Positions 27,276 through 36,149 of a DNA stretch of 64,000 nt are shown piece after piece (positions within the stretch are counted from its first letter, which is position 1; each line of letters starts with the position of its first letter). The stretch lies in NCBI RefSeq assembly GCF_000424445.1, contig NZ_AUJX01000010.1:30358-94357 (forward strand), read 5' to 3'. The notes below the pieces were generated by a model that was given only the letters and a program-made list of their open reading frames with translations, searched no databases and had not been told where the DNA came from. The translations under genes and the position numbers were made by a program. Origin of the DNA: Oribacterium sp. NK2B42 (lineage in GTDB: Bacteria > Bacillota > Clostridia > Lachnospirales > Lachnospiraceae).

Positions 27276-28778
27276 ATGTCAGATCAAAAAGCAAATAATT
27301 CTCTGCAAAAATCACTTATCCGCATCAGCGTAATCATTGTTATATTCATATCCCTTTCTGTGGGTTCTTTGTGCTTTGAAATTTACAGAAGAGATATGAT
27401 AAGCAGATATCAGAACTACGCCGGAGATGCCATCAACTTTCTGAGCAGCTGCATAGACGTTGATGACCTTGAACAATGTATACGCACCGGTGTCAAATCC
27501 GATAGTTATAATGAGCTTCAGACTCTTGCCAATGATCTCAAGGAAACCCATGACCTGTTTTTTATATATGTAATTAAGCCGTTAAGAGCTGATCCTCCGG
27601 ACAACATGATGGATGTCTTAGCTGCATATACTTTATACGAAAAGACATATGAAGCAGATGAACTTACCGATCTTGGAAACTATACCGGAGATGCTTATCC
27701 AAGGGATGTAGCCCTTGAGTACCTGCATCGCATGGACACTGATACAACTGTCACTTATTTTAGAAATGATACTGACTTTGGGAAGATATATACCGCAATT
27801 CGTCCTCTTATAAATTCAAAAGGAGAACCCGTTGCGGTAATTTGTGGTGATATCCTTATTGATGACATATATAAAGCAGCCTATACATATGCACTTGCGA
27901 CATTCATAGTTGCACTTATCGCAGGTCTTCTTCTTGTTTTAGCGCTCAATAGATGGTATAACAAGCGGATAGTCAAGCCTATACGAACCCTTGAAAATGC
28001 AACCGGCAAAATTGAAGAAAAGTGCCGAAAGCGTGCTCCTGTATCAGAACTTGTTATGGATGAACTTGATATACATACCCATGATGAAATTGAGTCCCTG
28101 TCAGTCTCCATCTTCTCTATGGTTGAGGATATCAGAGATTATGCCTCTGACCTGATTAACAAAGAAAAAATATTAAGTGACATGCAGGATAAGAACTCTC
28201 AGCTGGAAGCTCTTGCAAACCGTGATTCTCTAACCGGAATAAGAAACAAAACTGCATACGACAATGAAATCAAAAGCCTTGAACGAAACCTTAAGCTTGG
28301 ACAAACTGAATTTGGAATCGGAGTCGTTGATCTTAATTATCTAAAAAACATCAATGATACTTATGGTCACGAAAAGGGTGATGAAGCTATTAAGAACATT
28401 TGTCATATAGTTTGCAATATATTTTCCCGCTCTCCTGTCTTCAGGATAGGCGGTGACGAATTTGCCATAATCCTGAAGGACCAGGACCTTAATAATATTG
28501 AAACCCTCATTGAAAGATTCAACAATAAGCTTTCAGCATTGGCAGAAAACAATAAGCTTTCTCCTTGGGAGGCTGTGTCAGCTGCGATCGGCTATGCCAC
28601 GTATGTATCCTCATCATTTTCTTTTTTTAGTTCTGAAGGACTCGCCTTATCCAGTGTAGACTCATTTCCCTCATTTTCTGATCCATTTTTGGCCAGTGCC
28701 GGTTGCATTGTGCTTACGACCATTGCCAAGGACAGCAAAGCCGCACAATACCCCCTTAAACTTCTTTTCATACTATAA
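27276..28778 (+). CDS. Membrane GGDEF protein with replaced C-terminus
   Basis: A 500-residue frame. A membrane helix (about 20-40) is followed by an extracellular sensing region (about 42-205), a second helix (about 210-230), a HAMP-like linker, and a GGDEF domain from NRDSLTGIRNK. The active-site motif RIGGDEFAIIL is intact. After SAAIGYATYV (about residue 445) the sequence stops resembling GGDEF and runs antisense through a different gene, so the last 20-30 residues of the catalytic fold, including the usual AD..MY..K helix, are lost. It is probably an inactive remnant of a diguanylate cyclase. AGGAG lies 8 bases before the ATG at 27276. Confidence 0.8.
   Translation: MSDQKANNSLQKSLIRISVIIVIFISLSVGSLCFEIYRRDMISRYQNYAGDAINFLSSCIDVDDLEQCIRTGVKSDSYNELQTLANDLKETHDLFFIYVIKPLRADPPDNMMDVLAAYTLYEKTYEADELTDLGNYTGDAYPRDVALEYLHRMDTDTTVTYFRNDTDFGKIYTAIRPLINSKGEPVAVICGDILIDDIYKAAYTYALATFIVALIAGLLLVLALNRWYNKRIVKPIRTLENATGKIEEKCRKRAPVSELVMDELDIHTHDEIESLSVSIFSMVEDIRDYASDLINKEKILSDMQDKNSQLEALANRDSLTGIRNKTAYDNEIKSLERNLKLGQTEFGIGVVDLNYLKNINDTYGHEKGDEAIKNICHIVCNIFSRSPVFRIGGDEFAIILKDQDLNNIETLIERFNNKLSALAENNKLSPWEAVSAAIGYATYVSSSFSFFSSEGLALSSVDSFPSFSDPFLASAGCIVLTTIAKDSKAAQYPLKLLFIL
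28592..28771 (-). pseudogene. N-terminal fragment of a secreted protein
   Basis: AAAGGGG and an ATG at 28771 open a 59-codon frame with a clear signal peptide (MKRSLRGYCAALLSLAMVV, cut near QPALA) followed by a Glu/Ser/Asn-rich stretch ending in DEDTYVA and TAG. The stop falls exactly where the convergent GGDEF gene loses its family match. The gene is therefore cut by the same rearrangement, and its remainder is not nearby. Confidence 0.65.
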
Positions 28779-28878
28779 CCCCTTTCTTTGTACAGAAAAT
28801 AGTGACCACTGCTGTACAAACTCTTTCATAATTTTACTTTGTATACACAATAAACCTCAATCTGTGTCTGTTATTGTG

Positions 28879-31782
28879 TCACGATAATTTTGCAATATTT
28901 ATAAGCTCATCAATATCATATATTTTGCTCTTCTTTATATGTCCCGTTCCATAGTCAAAATACAAGGTATCGTCATATACGTCACATAAGTTAGGCAGAA
29001 TAGCCAGTTTTTCAAGTTTTTGGTTCATAAGAACCGCAGTCTTGTCTAGTATCGTTTCATCTGACATGATTACATACTGAGCTACTATATAATCACCCAT
29101 TTCCGTGACATAAGTAAGGCGTGAATCTTCTTCTAAGGTACCTACCAGTTCTCCGGTGGATTTATCGTATATCTCTGGCGCATTTTCCCATGATGAAATG
29201 AATCTGTACTTGGAAGTTTCAAATTCCTCATACAGAGATTTGTCCGGTTTTTCATGTTGTTCTTCAGATATCAATGTTCCGTCCTTGGCATCATATTTTT
29301 TATGTATTCCGTCATACCATATTACCTCCAAATATGATGTGTCACCTTCTCTTCTGAACTGCTGGTCATACATATTGTCCGGATTATCAAGCTTGACTTG
29401 TTTTACGAGCTGATTATTCATATCAAAAATGCTGAAGCTTTTATAATCAAATAACATCAACCCGGATTTATCCGGAAGCACCCGGGCTTCTTCATGAAAT
29501 ACCGAAGCATCATAGGAAGCAAACTCGGCTTCATCATGCAGATCTCTCCTGAGAACGCGAAGTACATTCTCATCTCTGTTTCCCAATACTCCGAATCCAT
29601 CAGATGTGAACAGGAAATCATTATTTATTTCACCGCTTATACCGGTAACAACATGCCCACCCTTGTCATAAAATGTGACATTCTTATCATTAGTTGAAAC
29701 AAGGATATATTCATCACCTGCGAAGAACGATGAGATTTTCCTCTCATCGATATAAATAAGCTCTTTTTCGGATAAATCTTTTGGGTCAATAGTTTCCAGA
29801 ACATTTCCGCATGCTAAATAAACCTTATCTTTTTTTACATTAAGTTTTATCGGATCATCAGTATCAAAGGCACCTTCAAGAGTCGCGGAACCTGCATCAA
29901 TAACATGAAGTGTACCGCCGCTTTTATCGGTATAATCAGCTCCCATGAACAGAGTGTTTCCAACAAATCCGCCTTCAAAGTGTCCATAGTCAGACTCATC
30001 ATAAACAAAAATGTCGTTATCTTCGCTTGTAAGATCCAGGATACTGACAGCACCATTATCATAACTGATTGCCAGTTTTGACCCATCTTCGTTTAATGCA
30101 AAAATATAGTCTTTAACATTGGTCAAAATGTTGTTTACATGCTTCTTAAGAGTATGTTCTCCCAAAGATTTGGAACTTAGCATTCTCCCATCCTGCATAG
30201 AATAAACAAGGCATTTGTTTTCATCAGTGTTTAAGGCCGCAACAATTTTTCCATCACCTGATACTGAAAGAGTAGTTGCCTTGTCTCCCGTCCAAAGAGC
30301 TTTTTTATTTTTCAGGTCGTATGCAGTTACCCCGTCATCTCCCGCATAGACAATGGTATCCTCATTTACAAAAGCAACATCTGCCAAAGCAGAATTGATA
30401 ATCGGTAATTCAACCAGCAGGTTCTGTGTCTTTGTGTCATAAACCGCTGTTTTATAAGCGTAGGTAACCGCAAACTTATCTCCGGAAGGAGAGCCGATAA
30501 TCACAAATGGAACTGAAGGAAGCGACAGCATCTGTTCATACTTGAACTTGTCCGACAGTTCATAGACCTGAAGTGCATCCGTCAAAGCCTTTTGGGCTTC
30601 CGGTGCTAAAGAATCATTAAAAATCGAATCATTTGCCGGTATTGCCTGAAGAGCATAATTCACGGCCTGTTTAACGTTTCCATCTCTCATGGAATCCGCA
30701 GAGTATTCCGCAAGGGTCAATGCCTCCTGTCTCTGATGCTGACGTTTCATTCCTATATAAAACAGTCCCGCACCCAAAACCAGTCCTGCTCCTAAAACCG
30801 CATAAGAAACAATCATTCTCCGTCTATGCTTTTTTGTTCTTTCATCATCCTTATAAAGATCAAGAAATGCCTTAAGCATTTCGGAAGCAGACTGATATCT
30901 TTTATCAGCCTCAGGATGCATTGCTTTTTTTATGATTCTGCATATTTCAGGTCTGCAATAATCAGCAGTTAAAGCTACTACATTCGGAGCCTCAGGATCA
31001 GGTCTTACTCCGGAAATGATGTGATAAAGTGTCGCGCCAAGACTATAGATGTCTGAACGAACATCAAGCATCACCTTTTTTCCGTGTTTACCGGTACTGC
31101 CATTTGACTTAACTCCGGGATCAGAATTGACGCTGTCTTCAATGATGGAAGTTTTGACTCCATCGAAATCCATATGCGTAGTAAGAATCTCGGTTTTTTC
31201 ATACGCATCATCCTCGGACCTTATCATCTGACCGTCTATGTAGCTTATTCCATAATGCTCAGGTGATGCATAGCCTCTGCTGTATCCAACCTGAACGGAA
31301 CCATGTTCACCTAAAGCCAGGGCGATATTGTAGTCTATCAGGCATATATTTCCGTCAGGTTTAAGCATTATATTTGCCGGTTTGATATCGCCGTGTAATA
31401 TTCCGTAAGGTGGCCGTGTATGAAGATAATTCAAAGCATCAAGTAGCTGACATGCCCACTTGACAACATCTGCCTGCTTTGGAATATTTCCACTTTTCAG
31501 GATTTTGTCAAAGCTCTGCCCTTCTATATAATCCATTACGGTATAAACGACTCCGTCTTCTTCTACGTAGTCGTAAACCTGAGGTATATATGTATTGGAA
31601 AGTCCCTTTAACAGATCGACTTCTCGTCTCAGGATTTCCTCGCCAACACTCAAAGTTCTTTTATCTGCTTTTAAGACTATCATTTTATTCAAGCGAAGAT
31701 GTCTGCCAAGATATACAACTCCACCACCGCCTGAACCTATTCTTTCTAATACTTCATATAAATCTGCAATAATCTTCCCCAT
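28879..31782 (-). CDS. Ser/Thr protein kinase with transmembrane helix and extracellular beta-propeller
   Basis: A 967-residue PknB-like kinase and the last gene of the type VII secretion locus. The kinase domain (about 8-310) has the glycine loop IGSGGGGVVY, K38 in VLKAD, HGDIKPAN for the catalytic loop (HGD instead of HRD) and LIDYN where DFG is usual. An insert of about 55 residues after YASPEHYG carries YEKTEIL (194-200). One helix (about 323-344) precedes about 600 residues of WD40/PQQ-like blades outside the cell (for example FAVTYAYKTAVYDTKTQN). This replaces the PASTA repeats of common kinases. The start at 31782 is the ATG behind AGGGGA. Confidence 0.9.
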   Translation of the reverse strand: MGKIIADLYEVLERIGSGGGGVVYLGRHLRLNKMIVLKADKRTLSVGEEILRREVDLLKGLSNTYIPQVYDYVEEDGVVYTVMDYIEGQSFDKILKSGNIPKQADVVKWACQLLDALNYLHTRPPYGILHGDIKPANIMLKPDGNICLIDYNIALALGEHGSVQVGYSRGYASPEHYGISYIDGQMIRSEDDAYEKTEILTTHMDFDGVKTSIIEDSVNSDPGVKSNGSTGKHGKKVMLDVRSDIYSLGATLYHIISGVRPDPEAPNVVALTADYCRPEICRIIKKAMHPEADKRYQSASEMLKAFLDLYKDDERTKKHRRRMIVSYAVLGAGLVLGAGLFYIGMKRQHQRQEALTLAEYSADSMRDGNVKQAVNYALQAIPANDSIFNDSLAPEAQKALTDALQVYELSDKFKYEQMLSLPSVPFVIIGSPSGDKFAVTYAYKTAVYDTKTQNLLVELPIINSALADVAFVNEDTIVYAGDDGVTAYDLKNKKALWTGDKATTLSVSGDGKIVAALNTDENKCLVYSMQDGRMLSSKSLGEHTLKKHVNNILTNVKDYIFALNEDGSKLAISYDNGAVSILDLTSEDNDIFVYDESDYGHFEGGFVGNTLFMGADYTDKSGGTLHVIDAGSATLEGAFDTDDPIKLNVKKDKVYLACGNVLETIDPKDLSEKELIYIDERKISSFFAGDEYILVSTNDKNVTFYDKGGHVVTGISGEINNDFLFTSDGFGVLGNRDENVLRVLRRDLHDEAEFASYDASVFHEEARVLPDKSGLMLFDYKSFSIFDMNNQLVKQVKLDNPDNMYDQQFRREGDTSYLEVIWYDGIHKKYDAKDGTLISEEQHEKPDKSLYEEFETSKYRFISSWENAPEIYDKSTGELVGTLEEDSRLTYVTEMGDYIVAQYVIMSDETILDKTAVLMNQKLEKLAILPNLCDVYDDTLYFDYGTGHIKKSKIYDIDELINIAKLS

Positions 31783-31793
31783 AACCAAATCCC

Positions 31794-31961
31794 CTAAAGA
31801 TTATATCGCCATGGCTCACCATAATCATTTTTCAGCTTCTTTTTTAACGAATGGCCTGTGAGCAAAAATATAATCGTAATGATTAATGCCAATACAGCCG
31901 CAGCAATCATTATGACCATACCGCCATATAGAAACTGTTCTGTTAATGTAAGTTCATTCAT
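31794..31961 (-). CDS. 55-residue single-pass membrane protein
   Basis: A small frame between phosphatase and kinase: MNELTLTEQFLYGGMVIMIA, then a strongly hydrophobic run (AAAVLALIITIIFLLTG), then a basic tail LKKKLKNDYGEPWRYNL. Its ATG overlaps the last codons of the phosphatase gene by 8 bases, so translation is probably coupled, and it ends 11 bases before the kinase start. No homologue is recognised. Position suggests a small subunit or partner of the secretion machine or kinase. Confidence 0.75.
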   Translation of the reverse strand: MNELTLTEQFLYGGMVIMIAAAVLALIITIIFLLTGHSLKKKLKNDYGEPWRYNL

Positions 31962-32835
31962 ACTTAATGTACCACCCTATAAAAATACCGATAAACAAAA
32001 CAATTGCCAGAAACAATAGTTGGATAATCAGTGTTTTGCACCCTTTTTTATTGCCTTGTATCAAACCATTACCATGTTTAGTAACCTTAATAATAATACC
32101 GGTATTATCGTCCGGAGATCCCTTTTGGGAAACCATTTCGTGTATTATTGAAAGAGCCTTTTCCGCGTCCCTGTTATCCTTAATATTTCTAAAAGCCGCA
32201 GGGATTCTCCTGATATAATCTTCTCCAACCACTTTGTAAATTCCGTCGCAGCAAAGGAAAAACAAATCTCCCTTTTTAACTATCCCGGCGAATCGGTTAC
32301 AGATTAGATTGTCACTTGTCCCAACAGCTTTAAGTAGTTTGCCATTATTGTCCGCATTAACCACAGGACTAATCTGGTTTTCCCAAATATCATCCCTTGT
32401 AACCTGCAGCATTTCACGGCCATCTTTCCTATAAACCCTGCTGTCACCTGCAGAAATAATGCAGAACTTATCTTTGTAAAACACAATGACTGCTACTGTG
32501 GAGCCACAGATTGAATTCCGGTTATACCTTAAGAAAATGGTTTTATTTGCTTCTTCAATCGCCTTTTCAAATCCGTCAAAGAGTTCTGTTGGACTTCCTT
32601 TATAGGGGCTTAGTATCAAGTCAGCGTGTGACTTGATACTATTCACAACTTCACCGGAAGCAAAATCCCCTTTGGAATGTCCCCCCATTCCATCAGCCAC
32701 ACAGAATACTGCAAAGTCTTCTCTGTTTATCGTAAGCAAAGAGTCCTGATTCGTTTCGGATCTGTCCCCCTTGTCTGTGTATGATGCGTAAATCAATTCA
32801 GGTGTTTCTTCGTTATTTCGAGAAAGAAACCACAT
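31954..32835 (-). CDS. PP2C-type Ser/Thr phosphatase, membrane-anchored
   Basis: A 293-residue PPM phosphatase that should reverse phosphorylation by the neighbouring kinase. Metal-binding motifs are present: SETNQDS, VADGMGGHSKG (48-55), FFLCCDGIYK and SPDDNTG. Unusually it carries a C-terminal membrane helix (about 268-289, IIQLLFLAIVLFIGIFIGW), tethering it next to the kinase and secretion channel. Its start overlaps the end of the VWA-FHA gene by 23 bases and its end overlaps the 55-residue gene, so the three are tightly coupled. Confidence 0.93.
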   Translation of the reverse strand: MWFLSRNNEETPELIYASYTDKGDRSETNQDSLLTINREDFAVFCVADGMGGHSKGDFASGEVVNSIKSHADLILSPYKGSPTELFDGFEKAIEEANKTIFLRYNRNSICGSTVAVIVFYKDKFCIISAGDSRVYRKDGREMLQVTRDDIWENQISPVVNADNNGKLLKAVGTSDNLICNRFAGIVKKGDLFFLCCDGIYKVVGEDYIRRIPAAFRNIKDNRDAEKALSIIHEMVSQKGSPDDNTGIIIKVTKHGNGLIQGNKKGCKTLIIQLLFLAIVLFIGIFIGWYIKYE

Positions 32836-34339
32836 ATGTGTGTCTCCCTATGGTAATCTTCGAATTATTAACTATCAGCTGAGGAATTTCAGGCTTTAAC
32901 TTAACCCCATTTACTGATGAATGATTTTTTACTCCCTTTACGTCAGTGTAGTAGAAAGTATCATTTGTTACAGACACAATTGCCTGATGTCCATGAACTG
33001 TTGTATCATCGCTGAGAACTATATGGTTATCAGGCTGTCTTCCTACCTTTATTTCGTTTATAAGTTCACATCTGAATGATCTTGCAGAGTCAGCTGCATC
33101 AGTCAGCATAAAGCGGTATCTCTGCACATCTGCTTCTCCACCGTCCGGTGTCATATAAACCGTTGAGCTGTCCTGTTTCCTCGGTGTAACACCAAGAATT
33201 TCTGTCTTTTCATACTCGTCAATCACTTTGGGAGCTACAGGTGAACTTGATGGCACAGGCTTTTTCTTTTTAGATAAAACAACTATCAATACTGTTATAA
33301 GAGCAGCAACAGCCAATAAAACCACTCCGCCTATTATTATCATCCCAAATGGGAATTTAATCGTTTCTTCCTTTACCGCCTGTGTTTCAGTAACTTCAAC
33401 AGCTGCCGTTGTTTGAGCTACAGTTTCAGTCACTTGTTTTTCCTTAAGTGAAAATGGCATGTTAACATTAAAAACAAGAGCTGTACCATCCGAAAGTGTA
33501 AGCTTGCTGCTTTGACGTCCTCCTATCCTTGCATCTTCAGGAATAGATGCTTCAAACACGGTTATATCGGTATCTTTTTTTGTGATTTCTGAAACTGTCT
33601 GCGCTCCACCCTCTTCCAGAATCAAATACTCACAACCTGTCAGCCTTGAAAGAGCAAACATATTTTCAAGTTCAGAATCATTCTTTCCTGTCTTAAATCC
33701 AATCGTATAAACCGGATAGGGTGTATCATCCAGCTTTTTGTTAAGTTCTTCTCTGGTTACACCAATCGGTTTATTATCTACACCATCAGAAAAGATCACT
33801 ATTCTTGTATATCCAGGATAGTTTTCTGAATTAAGATCATCTATTACATCATAAAGAACATCCGTAAGGTATGTCTCCTGATCTATATTCTCTATTGAAT
33901 CCACAACATTTTTAAGTGCCGTATAATCACCGGAATACTGGTCCGAAAGATAACCAATCTTATCCGAAAAAGTTGCCAACCTGAAGGTTTCATTTTCCCC
34001 ATGCGCATCGATTATTCCCTTGATCGATTCTTTTACAAGAGGTCTGGAACTATTGGGAATGGACTTTGAATTATCCACCATTATCAGAGTTCTCATGCTG
34101 GAGGAATCTTCAGCTATTTTATAACTTTTTGGATTCTCAGCCGGTATATTTGCTATCTGATAAACAGCTCCGTCATCATTAGAAACGCCGCGAACAAATG
34201 CTTTCACCATGTCTTCATCTGCTACGGACTGCATCACCTTCACATTTCCATCTGAATATGCAAATACACTGTTAAGTCCACCCGCTGATAGCACAAGAGC
34301 AATCACCATAACTATCAAAAACGATAATCTTTTTTTCAT
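32813..34339 (-). CDS. VWA-TM-FHA protein
   Basis: A 508-residue membrane protein with a signal peptide (1-27), an extracellular von Willebrand A domain (about 83-250, MIDAS motif DNSKS at 89-93, partner TFSD and FSDGVDN), a membrane helix (about 331-355), and a cytoplasmic tail with YEKTEIL (376-382) and an FHA domain (about 427-490; KVGRQPDNHIVLSDD, HSSVNGVKL). FHA domains bind phosphothreonine, so it should link the kinase to the machine. The YEKTEIL motif is shared with the kinase insert and is a likely phosphorylation or docking site. Confidence 0.9.
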   Translation of the reverse strand: MKKRLSFLIVMVIALVLSAGGLNSVFAYSDGNVKVMQSVADEDMVKAFVRGVSNDDGAVYQIANIPAENPKSYKIAEDSSSMRTLIMVDNSKSIPNSSRPLVKESIKGIIDAHGENETFRLATFSDKIGYLSDQYSGDYTALKNVVDSIENIDQETYLTDVLYDVIDDLNSENYPGYTRIVIFSDGVDNKPIGVTREELNKKLDDTPYPVYTIGFKTGKNDSELENMFALSRLTGCEYLILEEGGAQTVSEITKKDTDITVFEASIPEDARIGGRQSSKLTLSDGTALVFNVNMPFSLKEKQVTETVAQTTAAVEVTETQAVKEETIKFPFGMIIIGGVVLLAVAALITVLIVVLSKKKKPVPSSSPVAPKVIDEYEKTEILGVTPRKQDSSTVYMTPDGGEADVQRYRFMLTDAADSARSFRCELINEIKVGRQPDNHIVLSDDTTVHGHQAIVSVTNDTFYYTDVKGVKNHSSVNGVKLKPEIPQLIVNNSKITIGRHTYVVSFSK

Positions 34340-34358
34340 CCCTCATCTACTCCGATCT

Positions 34359-34396
34359 AAAAAAATGCTAAGGACAGCACCTTTCGGCACTGTCCC
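34359..34396 (-). terminator. Terminator between WXG genes and the signalling genes
   Basis: GGACAGCACC (34372-34381) and GGCACTGTCC (34386-34395) pair in minus-strand RNA over 10 pairs including two wobbles, with a GAAA loop. A run of seven U follows after 6 bases. It would partly end transcription after the abundant small substrates, lowering expression of the VWA, phosphatase and kinase genes. Confidence 0.65.
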
Positions 34397-34421
34397 TCAT
34401 CAGAATCATATCCTATATATA

Positions 34422-34748
34422 TTACTGGATCAGGCTTACATCTGCCTTAAGTCTGCTTGATGTTGCAACGTTATCATTCTCAGCTGTTTCGTAATTCTTT
34501 GCAATCTCAATCAAATCTGCTGAGTACTCATGACACATATCGTAGATAACCTTCATATCATCATTAAGTCCCTGGAACTGTGTGTTGTATCTCTGCTGAG
34601 CCTCGCCTCTCCAGAGTCCGTTTGTAGACTCAACTAGCTGAAGCATCTGATCAGTAACCTTTTTTACTTCATTTGCATGCTCATCAAAACGTGTAGCTTC
34701 CTGTCTTAAATCCTGTACATCACTTACTCTTAAAGATGTTAAAATCAT
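34422..34748 (-). CDS. WXG100-type secretion substrate 6
   Basis: A 108-residue helical protein with the W-x-G turn in GLWRGEAQQRY. Helical hairpins of this size are exported through EssC as dimers. The C-terminus (SSRLKADVSLIQ) closely resembles the tail of the protein at 35485 (ASQLKADVQLI), so the two are probably paralogues. The ATG at 34748 has GGAGG six bases upstream; a longer in-frame start is less likely. Confidence 0.88.
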   Translation of the reverse strand: MILTSLRVSDVQDLRQEATRFDEHANEVKKVTDQMLQLVESTNGLWRGEAQQRYNTQFQGLNDDMKVIYDMCHEYSADLIEIAKNYETAENDNVATSSRLKADVSLIQ

Positions 34749-34815
34749 AACCTGCCTCCTTAGCAATTAATATTATTGAAACTATTTATCTGTTAAAAAA
34801 ATCGTTTTATGATTC

Positions 34816-35109
34816 TTATTGCTGCGAAATCGACTTGTTTGTATCTTCTGCTCTGTTGTATTCCTCAAGGATGTGTGTAAGTCCTTCGATATACTCATCA
34901 ATGGCAGTCGCAAAGCTCTCAAAGTTAGGCTCTTCTTTTCTGAAATGCTCCTGGAATGCTGTGCTTGCATCACCTTCCCACTTTGTTGTAAGGTTAGTCT
35001 GCTCTGTTCTGATATCGTTTGCCTTATTTCTGAAATCTGTATTAAGGGTTCTCAGACGATTGATTACCTCCTGAATATCGTTACTGCTCTTAACATAAAT
35101 CTCTGCCAT
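34816..35109 (-). CDS. WXG100-type secretion substrate 5
   Basis: A 97-residue ESAT-6-like protein with W-E-G in TKWEGDASTAFQEHF, in the middle of two long helices. The C-terminal helix contains YIEGLTHILEEYNRAE, close to the Y-x-x-x-[DE] secretion signal of the family. AGGAGG precedes the ATG. Confidence 0.92.
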   Translation of the reverse strand: MAEIYVKSSNDIQEVINRLRTLNTDFRNKANDIRTEQTNLTTKWEGDASTAFQEHFRKEEPNFESFATAIDEYIEGLTHILEEYNRAEDTNKSISQQ

Positions 35110-35168
35110 TTTTAATTCCTCCTTATTTTTGAATTGTTTTTTAAATGGTCTTTTGAATGGTTATATTT

Positions 35169-35468
35169 TTAATCATCAGCAACTCTTATTGCTGCCATTT
35201 CTGCATTCCTGGTTCTTATCGCGATTTCCTCGATAGCCGCTGCAACTCTTCTTATTCCATTTGCCGTTGTCGAGATATTGTTCTGAACCTTTCTTCCCTT
35301 TGCAAGATATGCTTCGGAATTTTCTCCATCCCAGCATCTGTTGATGGATCCCATGGTATTTCCAAGATTACTTGCATTATTATCCATACTGCTGGCGATG
35401 GATCTGAGTTTTCTTACGGCATTCATCGCACGCCTAAAATCCATTTGTATCTGCCATGCTGTTTTCAT
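35169..35468 (-). CDS. WXG100-like secretion substrate 4
   Basis: A 99-residue protein with the W-D-G turn in NRCWDGENSEAYLAKG, flanked by two predicted helices rich in Ala, Arg and Asn. The C-terminus is more basic and less typical than in its neighbours. It lies within the array of small substrates, each with its own ribosome site. Confidence 0.88.
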   Translation of the reverse strand: MKTAWQIQMDFRRAMNAVRKLRSIASSMDNNASNLGNTMGSINRCWDGENSEAYLAKGRKVQNNISTTANGIRRVAAAIEEIAIRTRNAEMAAIRVADD

Positions 35469-35484
35469 TTTGCACCACTCCTTC

Positions 35485-35808
35485 TTAGATCAGCTGTACA
35501 TCAGCTTTAAGCTGTGAAGCCGTCTGGGTATTATGTGTTTCGGATTCTTCATAGATACCTGCCATCTGAAGGATCCTGGTTGGATATGTTCCAAGTCTGT
35601 CCAACATGCTGTTTATCTTTTGCTGACTGTCTTCATAATCATTTCTCTGCTTGTTTCCTGCCTCTCCCAGCCAGTAAGCTCTCGTACCCATGATCTCGTT
35701 TGTTATCTGAGTTATGTCGTTCCTGATATTTGTAAGATCTGAGTCAATAACCTGTTTCTGTGTTCTTAGCTGTTCAGGTGTCACCCGGAGTGATATGTTA
35801 ATTGCCAT
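35485..35808 (-). CDS. WXG100-like secretion substrate 3
   Basis: A 107-residue protein with W-L-G in RAYWLGEAGNKQRNDY. It is mainly helical, and its Y-E-E-S-E segment (AGIYEESETHN) near the end fits the family's Y-x-x-x-[DE] export signal. The tail ASQLKADVQLI matches the protein at 34422. Confidence 0.9.
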   Translation of the reverse strand: MAINISLRVTPEQLRTQKQVIDSDLTNIRNDITQITNEIMGTRAYWLGEAGNKQRNDYEDSQQKINSMLDRLGTYPTRILQMAGIYEESETHNTQTASQLKADVQLI

Positions 35809-35824
35809 TTTTACTTCCCTCCCT

Positions 35825-36127
35825 TTACACCGGCATCTGGTCTATCATGTTTGCTATGTTGTTCTCGCACTGTGTATATTCTGAATGTGCGAATCTAAGT
35901 TCCTCAAGTATCTTCCCGAAATCTTCGATCATCTTGTTTGTCTTGTCTCTGTCTACTTGAAATGTCTGCAAGAACTCATCATGAGCCTCACCCTCCCACA
36001 TGTTATTCAATGCATTCATGTGATTAACCATCTCACTGAAATGTCTTATCAGGTTCTGGTAGTGACTGTTATAATCACCGATATCTCCCGAAAACCTTCC
36101 CAATTCATTTGCCATTCTCTCAGCCAT
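35825..36127 (-). CDS. WXG100-type secretion substrate 2
   Basis: A 100-residue ESAT-6-like protein with W-E-G in NNMWEGEAHDEFLQTF and an FAHSEYTQCENNIA segment that supplies the Y-x-x-x-[DE] type signal. It begins 22 bases after the preceding gene, with a ribosome site in between. Confidence 0.92.
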   Translation of the reverse strand: MAERMANELGRFSGDIGDYNSHYQNLIRHFSEMVNHMNALNNMWEGEAHDEFLQTFQVDRDKTNKMIEDFGKILEELRFAHSEYTQCENNIANMIDQMPV

Positions 36128-36149
36128 ATTACTTCCTTTCTGGATTTAA

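Noticed and set aside
28845..28879. ACACAATAA / TTATTGTGT hairpin at the end of the kinase gene as a terminator
   Set aside because: It has a 17-base loop, overlaps the stop codon, and no U-run follows on either strand.
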